From the NCBI GenBank assembly GCA_025765595.1, contig JAIVFH010000010.1, positions 62,001 to 126,000 of the forward strand: a stretch of 64,000 nt of DNA, in the 5' to 3' direction. This stretch comes from Obelidium mucronatum. Its lineage: Eukaryota > Chytridiomycota > Chytridiomycetes > Chytridiales > Chytriomycetaceae. The position numbers were made by a program, and so were the translations under genes. Positions within the stretch are counted from its first letter, which is position 1, and each line of letters opens with the position of its first letter. Below, one piece after another: positions 42,158-54,342 of this stretch. A model generated the notes under the pieces. That model saw nothing but the letters and a program-made list of their open reading frames with translations, had not been told where the DNA came from and ran no database searches.

Positions 42158-45100
42158 TTATCCACTCTTGTATATCTTTACAAACGCTTTGAAGTGAACT
42201 CCAAGCTTCAAATCACGCAATTCTGCTGCACCCAACAACAGCCGCCGACAGAGTCGCTTCGCACCAGAAACACCAAACTGGGACTCTTTATCCGCCACAG
42301 AGGTACCTTTCACCGTACTCAGCAGAAGCGCGTCCATCGAGTTCTGCATCAAACAACACAAAATCTCATTCACCGCCCATCCCTCCACGCTCTCCTCCTC
42401 CACATTCTCATCATCATCAAAACAATTCCCCTCATCCACTCCATAAACTTCCTTCAGAAACGAAAAGGCCTGCCGCAGCGCATTCCAAGCCGCCGTTTGA
42501 TCTCCATCCGCAATACACGCAGCAACAAGCATGACCAAAACCCCCAACGTATCCACCCTCCTTCTACCACAGTACAAATGATTCAACGCAGTCAACGCAC
42601 AGGTTGTGTATTCTTTGAAGAGACGCGCTTGCTCCAAACACTGGTTCCGCTGTGCAGATGAGCTGTTAGAAGAACCCACGGCTTGCATCCTCGAGCAGTG
42701 CGATAGTTTGAATTCCATGAATAGACGCCAAGTTCAAATATGCTCGTACAAGCTGGATGGATGTCGTGAAATCTCGCGTTTCGGGATGATTGTTAAGCAG
42801 GTGCGGAACGACCATGGTTTCGAGGGTATCAGACGCCAGAGCGTGCAATGATTGAGCGCCATTTCTCCGTGACAGAGCCATGAGCGGATTGGTTTTGGTT
42901 TTCGACAGTCCTACGCGATGGTTGTGTATACATTTGGTTGCAAGGCAACCTGCCAGATCTGCTATTGCTGTGATTTTGTCGACATTGATGGTGGGTTTGA
43001 GTCCGAGAAGGTTGATTAGAGAATTAAGCGCTGCAAGCGCTTCCCGGTATTGGTTATTCTGAAAGAGTAGTATCGCCAACCGAAGCAATGTGTCGTGTAT
43101 GGGGTCAAGAACTGTTGTTCCTTCAACTGATGATGAAATCGGTAAATATGATAAGTGCTGATAAAGGTATTGACAAGAATCCAGGAATTGATTCACAGTG
43201 TTGAGGCTATGCAACAATGATTTAGAGTTTGTCGCCGAGTCATGCAAGAGTTGAATCATATGTGTTGTAATTTGGTTAAGAGGCGTTTTGGTAGCCAATT
43301 TGAGCAATGCATTGTGAAGTAAAGGATGTGAGATGCGATAGGCATTATCGTGTCCTGTTCGTTGCAGTTCCAGACGAACGAGGCATTTTGAATGGAGAAG
43401 CTTGAGTCCATTCATGATAACTGGATTATCAGGCTCCAGTTTAAGACCACCGATTAGAGAAGAACTCGAGACGGGATTTACTGTCGTTGCGAAAGTCATG
43501 AGTTCAAGAATACATATGGCTGCTTGTCCCAGGGCCCCAAAGTGGCTCAACAACGCCTCAATAATCAAATGAAGAAGATAAAGCAACGGATCTTCATCCT
43601 CTTCGTTTTTGGACTCCTCCGCTTTATCATCACCAGTGGACATGGGACTTGCCGCTCGTTCACCAAACTCCTTGGTCAGCTTTGCTTTCACAGCCAGCAT
43701 CCGCTGCACCATCACTTCACAACTGCATTTTTCCATATCCAAGTAAGATTTGACCAAAGTGCTGTACAAAGCATCCCCTTCTGCCTCCTCCAAAACATGA
43801 TTCACAGCCGAAAAATCAATGGGCCGTCCTTTGCTCGTCACCCCTTTCTTTTCAAACAATCCTTCCAGATCTGCTTCCATCATATGCCCGATCGGAACCA
43901 AGAGAGTATGCCCATTTCCGCATTTCCTTGAAAACGCTGTAACTCCTTCGTGGGACTTCATTGTCAAGAGCAAGTGCCCTGAAAACTTGCTTACACCATC
44001 AAAAAGGGTTTCCAAGAGCTGCATGTCCGCTACAGCGTCGAAAATCATCAAATATTTTCCATTTGTTGTGCGATTGACCCAATCTCGGAACTTTTGACAA
44101 AGCATCGGTTCCGGCACGACACCTTCTAATGGCAAGCCCATTTGATTTATAAACGCGTCTCAGACTCTGAAGAAACGATGAATAGCTCCAACAAGAAAAC
44201 CAAAAAACAGTATTATTGTATCGTTTGGCGATTTGGTCCGAGTCTGATAGGTATTTTCGGACTAATGGTCGTCTTTCCTGGGTGCGGACCGTAAAGAACC
44301 GCAAGGACAGGTTTGGGAGTCACGAGACTTTTGTTTAATATGCGAAGTTCTCGGGTATGCAGAAATGAAGTGGTATGTTGGCTGGAAGATGGCAGCTTTA
44401 GCTCCGTTCCGTTTCTGGTGGGCCTGTGGTGAAATAGTGGAACAAAGAGCTGAGAGAATATTTGACGGCTCCGGTAATTTAGGGCGTTTTAGCTGGTAGT
44501 GGCTTGGAATTCGTTTCCCCATCGATTTCGGCGTCGTCGACGTCAGATTCGTTTTCAAGATTTTCAAATGTAATGAGCGGTTTCTTTGTTGCATTGCTCT
44601 TTTTGAATCGTTCGGGAGTTTTAATTCGGATTCGAATGGGGGAGCCTGTGGTTTCTTCAACGGCAGGAGGGGTATACATTTCAGGCAAGAGGGTGATTTT
44701 CTTTGGATCTTGCTGAATCGGACTCGTGATGAGAGTTTCCTTGGTGTGATCCGCCATTAGCGACATCTGTGTCAAGAACTTATTTTAAATACAAACAAGG
44801 AAAGCAAGTTTCCTTCTAAAAAACCTATACATACAAAGGTGGTGAGATAAAGGATTTTCTTCCATGGCAGAACACGTAGGGACTCAATGAAGGGGTATTG
44901 TTGGATGGACCATTCATCTGGCTCGGTTCACTGGCAGTTTCTGTCTCGGATTTCAAAGGAGTATCATCTGGTGTGATTAAAATTAACGCCTCAGAAGTTG
45001 CGATCATGTCCTTGGGGTCCGAGGCTGGAGCTGTTGGGCTTAATCTTGCAGCTGATTCTCCGTTATCAGAGTCCTCCTGATGCGCGGACATATTTAGCCG

Positions 45101-45259
45101 TGGTTTCACAACAATCCTAGATTCTTGTTCAACGTCATCGTGCTCGGAGGCATCACTCTTCCGTTTGTTGATAGAGATGGTTGGTGGTGTCTGATTGGAC
45201 AAGTGTAAGCAACCCCAATTCGGACTCCTCTGCAACAAAGCTGGTACAAACCTCGCCAT
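42158..45259 (-). CDS. NB-ARC (STAND) ATPase with TPR-like C-terminus, multiply frameshifted
   Basis: Read from about 45259 (MARFVPALLQ; start uncertain) through an intron with acceptor at 44768, then LITSPIQQDPKKITLLPEM and a disordered acidic region. The core is a STAND NTPase: a TSFLHTRELRILNKSL lead-in, a P-loop LYGPHPGKTTLVRKYL once one base is dropped, NTVFWFSC, Walker B YLMIFDAVAD and LLLTMKS. A winged-helix-like region and helical repeats follow (LFQNNQYREALAALNSLINL). Such proteins act as ATP-driven signalling or self/non-self switches. Breaks lie near 44485 (CCC, one base short), 44254, 44160 and 42690. Residues on both sides stay conserved. The P-loop is one residue shorter than GxxxxGKT. 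The N-terminal effector, if any, was not recognised. Confidence 0.65.
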
Positions 45260-45947
45260 GAAAAGAATTGGATACGTTTCCAACCATATATTTGTTTGAG
45301 TGTAGATGTTCTGAAGAATCTGGCATAAGGTTGGTGTTGTTGAGACCGACAATGTAATGCTGCGGGGTCTCTATAAAGTAGTGTCTGGAAGATGATTCAC
45401 ACTCTGAAGCGACTGAAAGTGGCAATCCAACAGTATGATGTTTTGAAACCAGGAATGAAGTGGCGTTTGTCACTGCTTTGTTTTCAAACAACACCAACAG
45501 TCAGTCAACCAAAGGCACATCATACAGCATAGTACAAGAGCCTACCGCAATTGTTACTACTCATTAATCTACTGTAGATGAGTATTATTGTTCTGTTCAG
45601 GCTTGGAAATTGGCGTTTGTTTCTGATTTCAAAAAAAGCCAGTTTGGTCAGGTAACTTCCTCAAGAATCAGCGATTCTTCACCACTGCTACAGGTAGTTG
45701 ATGGTGTTCCTTGATATCAATACCTTAAGTTCCTTGAATAACCAATGGGGCACTCAGATCTACGATACGGCAAGTTGGTTGTCTGTGGAGTGTGATTTTG
45801 TGATGATTTTTTGATGGACCCTCAGCAGCTCCAACTTCAGATGATTAAACCCACAATTAACACCAAGCAGAAGGTATTCTAGGTGTGGGATGGCACGTCG
45901 GAGGCGACCTTTGATGGAAGCAATATTCTCTAAATTCTCCACCACAA
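45260..45947. other. Divergent upstream region, no confident gene
   Basis: About 690 bp between the NB-ARC gene and Derlin. A 114-codon minus-strand frame (45153-45497) overlaps the NB-ARC 5' exon in another frame and contains protein-like text (HYIVGLNNTNLMPDSSEHL), so an upstream exon or a second start of the NB-ARC gene may lie here. Nothing else was recognised. The part next to 45948 must contain the Derlin promoter. Confidence 0.4.
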
Positions 45948-47002
45948 ATGACGCCTCTAGAGGAGTGGTATTATGAACTACCAATAGTCACACGGACTTA
46001 CATCACTCTTGTCTTTATTGAAACTATTGCATGTGTATGTACTCCCGCACTGCTAGGACATCATCTAACACATCAACCAGCAACTTGATCTGGTCCAAAC
46101 ATTCCAACTCCACTTCTCCTATGATTTAGTCTTCAAGGGCCACCAATACTGGCGACTATTGACATCATTCTTGTATTTTGGCGGTCTCTCAATTGACTTC
46201 ATCTTCCACATGTTCTTCCTGTGAGTTTGGCTTCTTGATCCTTTGTTTGGACTTATCTCCTCCATCGTCTTTGCCAGAGTACGCTATTCTAGGACATTAG
46301 AAGATGGCTATTTCCGAGGAAGATCTGTTGACTTTGCGTGGATGCTGCTGCTTTCTATGGCTGCTATTGTGGTGAGTTGGGCTCGCCACCAATCAGAAGC
46401 TGCCAACCAACACTCTTTAACAAAATCAACCACTCAGACCGTGACGCCGATCGTTGCACCGAAAGCAAATTCAATTCCATTCTTGAGCTCCCCTTTGACA
46501 TTCACACTTATTTACCTATGGAGTCGTAAAAATCCCCACATGCGAATGCAGTTCTTCGGCCTATTTGTGATTACGGCGGCATATCTGCCGTGGGTGTTTC
46601 TTGGATTCTCATTGATTATTCATGGTGTGTGGCCGACAGGAGATTTAGTTGGTTTGATGGTGGGACACACGTATTATTTCTTGGATGATGTTTGGCCACG
46701 AGGTGGAGGAACACTTGTTGGCGGAGTTAGGGTCGAACGTCCGCGGATCGTTCGTAGCACCAAACTTTATTAAGCAGTTGTTCAGCGTTGACTTTGTTGG
46801 GGGGCGAGGTGGAATTGATCCAAACCCCCAACCGTTAGCTGTCGATGCCGATAATGTGAACAATCGAGATATTCCTGGTGCAACTGGAGAATATGAAGTG
46901 TGGAATCCAGACAGAGCCGAGGAACCAAATCAAGAGGTTGATAATCAGATGCGCCACCGTGGAGGCAGACCAAATGGAAACAATGATGAAGACGATGATT
47001 AA
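45948..47002 (+). CDS. Derlin (DER1-like) ERAD membrane protein
   Basis: Five exons (45948-46034, 46081-46220, 46278-46371, 46438-46702, 46758-47002) give 276 aa in frame. The protein opens MTPLEEWYYELPIVTRTYIT, the derlin N-terminus. It continues with GHQYWRLLTSFLYFG, LEDGYFRGRSVDF, YLWSRKNPHMRMQFFGL, YLPWVFLGFSLI and GHTYYFLDDVWP. These define the rhomboid-pseudoprotease fold that helps extract misfolded proteins from the ER for degradation; the WR motif is present and no catalytic Ser/His pair is expected. The tail is acidic (NDEDDD) rather than carrying an obvious p97-binding SHP box. The 66-nt intron 46372-46437 is a multiple of three and was inferred from its GTGAGT donor. No indel was found. 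Confidence 0.93.
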
Positions 47003-47186
47003 TCAATAAATAGCATAATGATCTCTATTCAGTTATATTTCAATCTAAGTCTAGATACTCAGACAAGGCGTTGAAACAAGCTAAAAAGATAGGTGGGTTA
47101 CGAAGGAGAATGTAGTTCAATATCAATACATACTCATGTTTACTGAACGGCTTGAGTTAACACTGTTTGAGTTGGCGCATAAGTCT

Positions 47187-50100
47187 TTAATATATGGCAA
47201 TTATTCCAAACTGCACCTTGATCAAAACCACAATGATGTATCCAGATGGTCCACTCGAGCATTTCCAGTGACATGCAATTATCGGTGTTCTTGTACATTG
47301 GTTTGTCTCTTCATAGTTGGCGGATATGAATTGTTGCATCAATTCCATTCATCAGAGGCATTTCGATATCCTACAGAAGCGAATCTTCAACTCAAAGGAA
47401 CATAATCAGAAGTTCCCTCACCATCAAAATCAAATCGAAGGCGTCTGATTCAAAAGCTGTCAGAGCTTCTTGGCCATTTGTTGCTGTTCGAACATAAAAT
47501 TGGCGCAAATGCCGCTCCAAGACGGTGCGATTAATCTGATTATCATCTGGAATGTTCGAGCTTGTTAAAATCAGTTCCAATTTGAACTGTGACACTGACC
47601 TACTACGAGAAATTTGAATTTGTCTGGTGTACCCATATCGAAAATTTAGTAAGCCTACGCATGTTTAATAAACCAACCATTTTTGGGACCAAGTCGTCTA
47701 TTGAATTTCGCCAATGGCTTATCATCAGCCTCTGTTTCTGGTGCCTTTCGTTTTGTTGCTTTATCTGAATAGTTCTGTTGAACAGTGAAGGCAAATGTTG
47801 TTCCAACGTCCTTCATACTCCGAACTTCCATCTTTCCCCCCTAAAACAAGTTCTCAGTTTTATCCATTTCCGTTACCCTTTAAGAATCAATTTACCATCA
47901 ACTCGACAAGGTTTTTTGATATGTATAACCCTAACCCAGAGCCTCCATATTCATTTGTCTGGCAAAAGCAACATTTAATTACATACACTTATTTTTAAGG
48001 TTCGTTCGCGATTTCATTTTACGGTGACGTACCTTTGACATTTGACTGAATCGCTGAAATAGCCTTTCAGTCTCTTCTTTTGACATACCCGCCCCAGTAT
48101 CCGTAACTTCAAACTGTAGAATACATTTACAATCACCAGCACCACTACGGCCGGAACGTCCATCACATCTGCTGATACATTGATTTTCCTTGTTTCGCGT
48201 CCAGAAGTGAATTTGATTGCGTTGGAAATCAGGTTGATGATGACTTGTGATAACCGGTTGGGATCTCCTTTAAATGACCTTTGGCATGCTTGCAGCTTTT
48301 CAGATATGGACACTGTTGGTTCAATATGTTTACGCCCCATGTCTATTGCAAATGAGTTGCAGATTTGCCGAAGCATAGTCGATGGGGGAATATTCGGTGG
48401 TTTCATCAATCACAACAAGGTTCATACTGTTGGAAAACAAGAGCCGTAATAATATGAAATGGTTTAATAATAATACATGGGGTCCAAAATACATCTTACA
48501 CTTACTTGAGCTTGGAAACTTTGAGCACATCATCTGCGATCGCCTGTAATTCTCATTGTCAACAACTCCCGAGAAAAAAAAACGAGATGAAGAAGGGATT
48601 CTTTTTAATTACCTTTTGATGACGAGCGCAAAAAGAAATCGTTTCCGCGTACTCCAAAGTGGTATCAACCAATTTAGACAATGATGCGTTTTCTTTGGAT
48701 CCGCACACATGATTCCGTATCTCTTGCAAAGTTTCCTTCATAAATTCAATTGTATTTGAGATTCCAGAAAGTGGGTTACGAATTTCATGGCAGATCTATA
48801 TATGAGAATTATTCGAAGTCCAACGGAAAAAAAGCTGAATATTTTGTAGAATACCATATCTATAAAGTCTTCTTGCTGTTTTCTCGAAAGCTCGGCTTCA
48901 TCCGCGCGAATTCCTTTCTGCTTCTTGGGTCTGCTTGAGACGTGCAATCTTTTCTTCCTCAAAATCGACGCGGGGTGTAACATCCGTGAATGCTGCAATA
49001 ACTCCAATGAACGTTCCATCGCTGTCATATTGCAGAATACCTAGCGTTGAAACAGATGTTAATAGCAGACGCAAACACAAATAAAATAACAAAACAAGCA
49101 AGACGTTTACAAGAACTTTCCAGCCAAAGTAAACCAGAAGGCGTTTCAAATCTAAACACTATCGGTGCGGAAAATTTCTGCTTTTCGGAAATAGCCTTTG
49201 CAAATCGTTCCCTCAATTCTGAACGATATTCCGGTAGAATGCGATCATACATACTAAACACCTTGTTTCGGTGGTCTTGGATCAAGGTTTCTCGCTCATC
49301 GTAGCCATACCAGCCTGCCTAGTTTTTGGTTACAAAATTTGACTTCCTGGTTTTTTGTTTTTGAAAGATGATTTCAAATATAAAAAACTAGTTCCGGAAA
49401 GAAGGTGGATAAATACCGTTATAGTCGCGTAATAAATCCCAGATTCACTCTGTTCCACAATATCATTCAACAAATTCATTTGCAGTTCAGTCAACGATGT
49501 CTTCTCCTTGATTTGGCGAAGAAGCTTTCGGCGTAAATCAAACATATCGATTTGAGTCTGAACTCGAGCCATGAGTTCCTTGTTACTGAATGGTCTGACC
49601 TGCATCCCAGAAAAATTCGTTCGTTGATGGAAAAAAAAAAAAAAAAAAAAAAAAAGAAAACGCCCTTACCATAAAGTCATCAGCACCAGTTTGAGCAGCT
49701 GAGATACGAAATTCCGAGTTATCGCTCATTAGGATGACAGGAATATCTTTTGTTCCGGAAGCCCTCTTGCTTCAAGGCTTGAAGCAGCCGCAACCCATTC
49801 ATTCCTGGTAGCCTAAACACGTGAAAAAAAAGCATCGTGTTCAGATTCTGAGGTCCCACGCCACATTACCCAATTTACATGATGTTGGCTAATATCACGC
49901 TTGGGAAAACAGAGGCCTCTATAGCATCAAGAACTTGCTGCCCGTCCGAAAAAGCCCGAGTTTTCCATTTTCTACTCAAAACTTGTGTGAAATGGCTCAA
50001 TGAATCCGCATTTGGATCTACAAGAAACACAATCGCATTCTCTCGTGGATTCCCATCATCTTCAAGGACCTGCCGTTCTGTTCTTTTCATTCTTGTCGGA

Positions 50101-52844
50101 ACTTCCAAAAGGGGTGCAGCTGTAGCACTGGACTCAAGATCAAATCCATGGCTTGATCTTCCTGTTAGCAAAGAAGGAGACCGAGAACAGGATTCCATTG
50201 TTGAAGCCGTAGAATTCGATCTCGTCCCACTGTTACTTTGCGAAGCCGCGCTCTTCGTCGTAGTCGTCCACATGAAATTTTCTGGTTCTGAGTCATGACG
50301 GATATCCAGAACCCGATCTGCCGGAATATGAGCAACCCCCAATGGCACAGTCACAGCCACTTTCATCCCCCCTTCGTTTAAAATTTGGATATTCATGGAC
50401 CCCAGATGGATCTTGACCAGCTCTTGAATATGCCGCAGTTCAGGTGGTACATCATTATCGTCAGCAACGGCCAAGTGCGTTCCTGAATCCACAATCACAA
50501 GCTCAACTGCATCACCGCCCTCACTTCTAACCAACTCGCATGATATAAACCCTTTCAACGTATGCTTCACAGCATGCCCAAGGAGCCCCAAAACAATGTT
50601 CTCCCAAACAGCGATATCCACATAACACTTGTCTGCTCCTAAAAGACACGGATCGATAGAAATTCTGTATTCCAAGTTGGCTCCGTCAACGATATTCGCG
50701 AACGCTGTGGCAAGGTGCAAGGGTTCTTCCAGGTAAGTTTGTAGGTCGGAAGATTGGTTCGATTTCAAGAATCTCAGGCGGTATCCTTCTGCCGGGTTCC
50801 TTGATTGAGTAACGTGTCCACTATTTTCAACACGTCAACTGCGTTACGGAATGCAATCTCGAGACCAGGTCGCATTGAAGCAGGGAGGTGGGGTTCGGAA
50901 AGCGCTGTTTCGAGGGGTCCCAATATCAAAGATAAAGGTGTTTTGAGTTGTTGTCTATCAAAACAAGGTGTAACATATTGTTAATTAGACGTTAAAAATT
51001 CAACCAACCAACCAACCACAAAAAAAAGGCCGCAATTTAACTCACCCTACAAGTGCAAAGAATGCAGACTTGGCTTGATCCAACTCTGTCAGTGCAACTC
51101 GATGCTTCCGCTCGTTTTCAAATAAACTCACGATTTTGAATTCTCGACTAATTTCACGTTGCACAATCCCAAAAAAATCGCGGTACGCCTCGTCAAAGGG
51201 AAGTAGAGAGTTCGTGAAGACGGCAATCAGGCCAACGACTGTTCCCATTCCGTTTTGTATCGGCAGGATATTTATGCATCCAGTTTTATCCTTTTGGTTG
51301 TGCATGGAAGAAGCGGTCTGTGCGGGCTGGATAATTTGAATGACTCGATTCGTGTGATAGCATTTTCGGATTTGGATGGAATAGTATTCTTCAATGTCGC
51401 TAGTGATGGGGGTGGTGCTTGCGGCAACCGAAGTGGGATCGGAATGGTGTTTGAGCAATACTTTTGAAGGCATCGTGGAATGAGTCTTCCCGCCCGTAAT
51501 AGCCACTGCAGACGTAGAATCGCATTCATATCTTGATGTAAAAGAGTAAAGTTTGTGAGGAATCAAAACTCGAATACAATACAATACAACATAGAACTTA
51601 CATGATAAAATCAGGAATATCATCTCGAGCTCTTGGTAGCAAATCACTCAAACGCGCCCAAAACTCGGAAACCGAATTACAATCCGCCAATTCAGAGCCA
51701 AGATCACGAACAAATTCAAATCTGCGGGTTTGCAAAATAAACCCCGACCGATCTTCGAGTTCTGCAATAATGCCACCAGAGTTTCCATCTTTCAATATGA
51801 TTGGAGTAGTAACCACCTTGATTTTTTTCTTTCGGTTAGATTAATGGTACCTATGTACACGCTTTTCAAGCAAACAAATCAAAAGCAAATTAAAAAAAAA
51901 AATCAAACCGAAAGATACAACTCCTGATCAAATTCATGCACATTGACCACATGCGGTCTATTCACATTCACATGCGGAACTTGCGTATCATACACGCCGT
52001 GATTCTTATCCCTCACAGTCTCCCACGCTTCCGGATAGACATCCTGCAACTTTTCACCAATTCCATTTTTCAATTTCGATCCAGCTATAGCCACAGCAGA
52101 GTCATTCGCTGCGACAACCACAAAATCGCGACCCATGTATGTGATTGTTGGGGTTGGGGAAGTCAAGGTTCGCGAAATGCTTGTCAGGATTGCGGGATCC
52201 CATAGGAGTGGTGACTGGACCATGACCCCGTGTCGTGATTTGTTTGACCAATCTACAGCACATATCCGATCCGCTATTTCTTGTGATTGGAACTTTGAGA
52301 GAATAAAAAACATTATGAGAAAGTACTGGACGCCACCTTTTTTTGTTTAAATATTCTGTACCTGAAAGGGTGTGATTTTGCCCACAAGAGCCCAATTGAA
52401 TACTATCGTGTCGTCTGCTGTCGATTCGGAATGTGCGCTGAAGGGAATCAAGCTCCACGCAATTGAAAAGAAATGGTAGCCACTGCAAAGGGTTATTCGT
52501 TGGTGCTCTGAATCTTGAAGCGGTGGTTGATTCTCAAGTTTGGTGGCAGCGTGAATCCAATCAGCCAACTCATCCATCCCAACTCGCTTGAGCGATAACA
52601 ATACATTTGAATCAAGTGATTGCTGGGATGATGAATGTTCGACGTCAGCCCTGCTGTTGTAGCCGTCAAGTAAATGAGAGAAGCTGTTGTTTGCCCACTG
52701 AATCATCAAGAACTGCTTTGCATTGGATTGGTTGAGCTTTGAAAGGACTGCTCCGTATATTCTTGCGTCGTTTGTTGGATCAAGGAACGCATCATCATCT
52801 ACGGTGCTGGCCCAAGCATTTTTCCAGTCTTTGGTGCTATTCAT
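47187..52844 (-). CDS. Tandem hybrid histidine kinase: degenerate module plus intact module
   Basis: More than ten exons from the ATG at 52844 (MNSTKDWKNAWASTVDDD). Order: unassigned sensor region; PAS/GAF-like regions (MGRDFVVVAANDSAVAIAG; ILQTRRFEFVRDLGSELAD); first HisKA with FFALVGQQLKTPLSLILGP; first ATPase with GLLGHAVKHT; first receiver with SVILANIMLPGMNGL and VRPFSNKELMARV; a PAS domain near RNKVFSMYDRILPEYRS; second HisKA with DMICHEIRNPLSGI; second ATPase with IINLISNAIKFT; second receiver with FDLILMDIEMPLMNGIDAT. Module 1 lacks its His (Gln), N-box Asn (His) and receiver Asp (Asn); module 2 keeps all. One-base breaks occur near 50785, 49760 and several in 47190-47330. The stop near 47187 assumes those are errors. 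Confidence 0.78.
49631..49655 (+). repeat. (A)25 homopolymer in histidine-kinase intron
   Basis: Twenty-five A on the plus strand, U25 in the transcript, in an intron within the first receiver domain of the histidine kinase. Confidence 0.92.
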
Positions 52845-53067
52845 TTCATTACCATTCAGGTAGACTCCAAAAAAGAACAGTCAATGCTCTTTCTTTGTTA
52901 TTTTTTCAATCAAATCAAATAATAATAGATAGATATAAACAAGGAAAAAGGGATAAAAAAAAAAGAAGAAGAAAAAAACGAAGGAAAGTCTACAACAACC
53001 ATGAAGAAAAAAAAGAAAGAGTAGAGATACAACCCACAAAACCAAATAAACAAAGATACAATATCCC

Positions 53068-54342
53068 TTAAAGGTCGTCTTCTGCTGTAACTACCAAAGG
53101 TGTTGCCATATCCACAATCAATTTTTTAATCCGAGCCATCCATTCCATCATTGAATCCGGGTTGTCAAATTGTAGCAACCAAGTCTTGTCAGCAAGAATT
53201 CCCAAGTCCGTAACACTGGGGGTATCTATTGCTGCTGTTGCTGAAGACATTGCAGTAACGTCTGCAGGGTTATCAATCTTCTTTCCGGTAACTTTGAGGA
53301 CGTATACACCCAATTCGCTCACATGTATTTCGCTTTCTACTGTTAAACGAAGGACATAGCTCGGTGGTTGATACAGGGAACTTGATGAAAATTGAGGGGG
53401 GGTGGCAGGGTTGGAGGTGGTTTGCGATGGCCGTGGGCCAAAATCACCACCAAGATCCACATTCTTGAACTGAATTGTGCTTCCTGCACTATAAAAGGGC
53501 CCGTTTATTGACTCCTGTCGTGAAGCCATCTTGTATCGAGACAGAAAACTCCGACTAGCATGGTACATGATCAACTTGTCTCCATACAAGGCGGTGATAT
53601 AGGGTGTATAAGTGTTTTTTGGCCCGAACCATGTCTTTGTCGGCCGTTCTCGTTTCACGACGCCGTACATTGTGTTTGGCTGGTTGAGCAGAAAGCGGAG
53701 AGATAATTGGGGGTCGTTCGCCTCCATGAAACCGGCAGTTGAGATTGAGGCCATTGAGGGCCGTGGCACCGGCATGTCCATCCCCGAGTCGTGCGAAGTC
53801 GCTCTGTATCTAGCGCTCTGCGCCTGTCTGAAGGTAGAGCCGGTGGAGTGCATCGACGGCATCGACTCGAGCGACAGACTGCTCGTCGAAGTCGCAATGG
53901 TCATCGTTGTGATGTCCGAGCCGATCGACAGCCGCGTGTTTGAGCGGGCGAGCGAGATGGGCACGGACTGGTTGCGCGCCATCGTTGGCGGCGCCGCGTC
54001 TTTCGGCGGCTTGGCGCGCGGGATCGCCCGCAGCGCGGCGGCCGACGGCGGCGGCGGCGCATCGATCACAAGCCGCTGGTCGCTGGCGCCGCCGCGCGCA
54101 ACAAACGGCGAGTGCGGCGCCGCTCGCTCCGCCGCCGCGGGCGCCGGCGCCGCGCCGCCCCGCCCCGCGTGCGTGTGGGATGCGCCGGCTTGTGCGCCCG
54201 CCGCCGCCACGCCGCCGATCGACGCCACGTACGCCAGGTACGAGTCGGCGCCGGCGCCGGCGTCGGCGTCGCCGTCCCGCAGCGAGTTCTTGCGGCTGCG
54301 GCTCCTGGTGCTGGTTGGCGTCAGCGATCGAAGGCTCTGCAT
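53068..54342 (-). CDS. PH-like family member, GC-rich 5' end
   Basis: A single exon. The first ATG of the frame is at 54342 (MQSLRSLTPTSTRSRSRKNS), giving 424 aa. The first 130 residues are Ala/Gly/Pro-rich and encoded in a GC-rich island (about 53930-54320). A Ser/Thr-rich region follows. The C-terminal 190 residues form a PH-like module with NTMYGVVKRERPTKTWFG, TPYITALYGDKLIMYH, the NGPF motif (QESINGPFYSAGSTIQ), HVSELGVYVLKVTGK and the last strand plus helix TWLLQFDNPDSMMEWMARI. It belongs to the same family as the tandem genes at 31-37 kb, and its hairpin and GPF positions match member 4. The frame is clean throughout. Confidence 0.72.
   Translation of the reverse strand: MQSLRSLTPTSTRSRSRKNSLRDGDADAGAGADSYLAYVASIGGVAAAGAQAGASHTHAGRGGAAPAPAAAERAAPHSPFVARGGASDQRLVIDAPPPPSAAALRAIPRAKPPKDAAPPTMARNQSVPISLARSNTRLSIGSDITTMTIATSTSSLSLESMPSMHSTGSTFRQAQSARYRATSHDSGMDMPVPRPSMASISTAGFMEANDPQLSLRFLLNQPNTMYGVVKRERPTKTWFGPKNTYTPYITALYGDKLIMYHASRSFLSRYKMASRQESINGPFYSAGSTIQFKNVDLGGDFGPRPSQTTSNPATPPQFSSSSLYQPPSYVLRLTVESEIHVSELGVYVLKVTGKKIDNPADVTAMSSATAAIDTPSVTDLGILADKTWLLQFDNPDSMMEWMARIKKLIVDMATPLVVTAEDDL

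Noticed and set aside
49879..50298. Plus-strand frame inside the histidine kinase
   Set aside because: Antisense shadow of the receiver region; it contains no recognisable motif.
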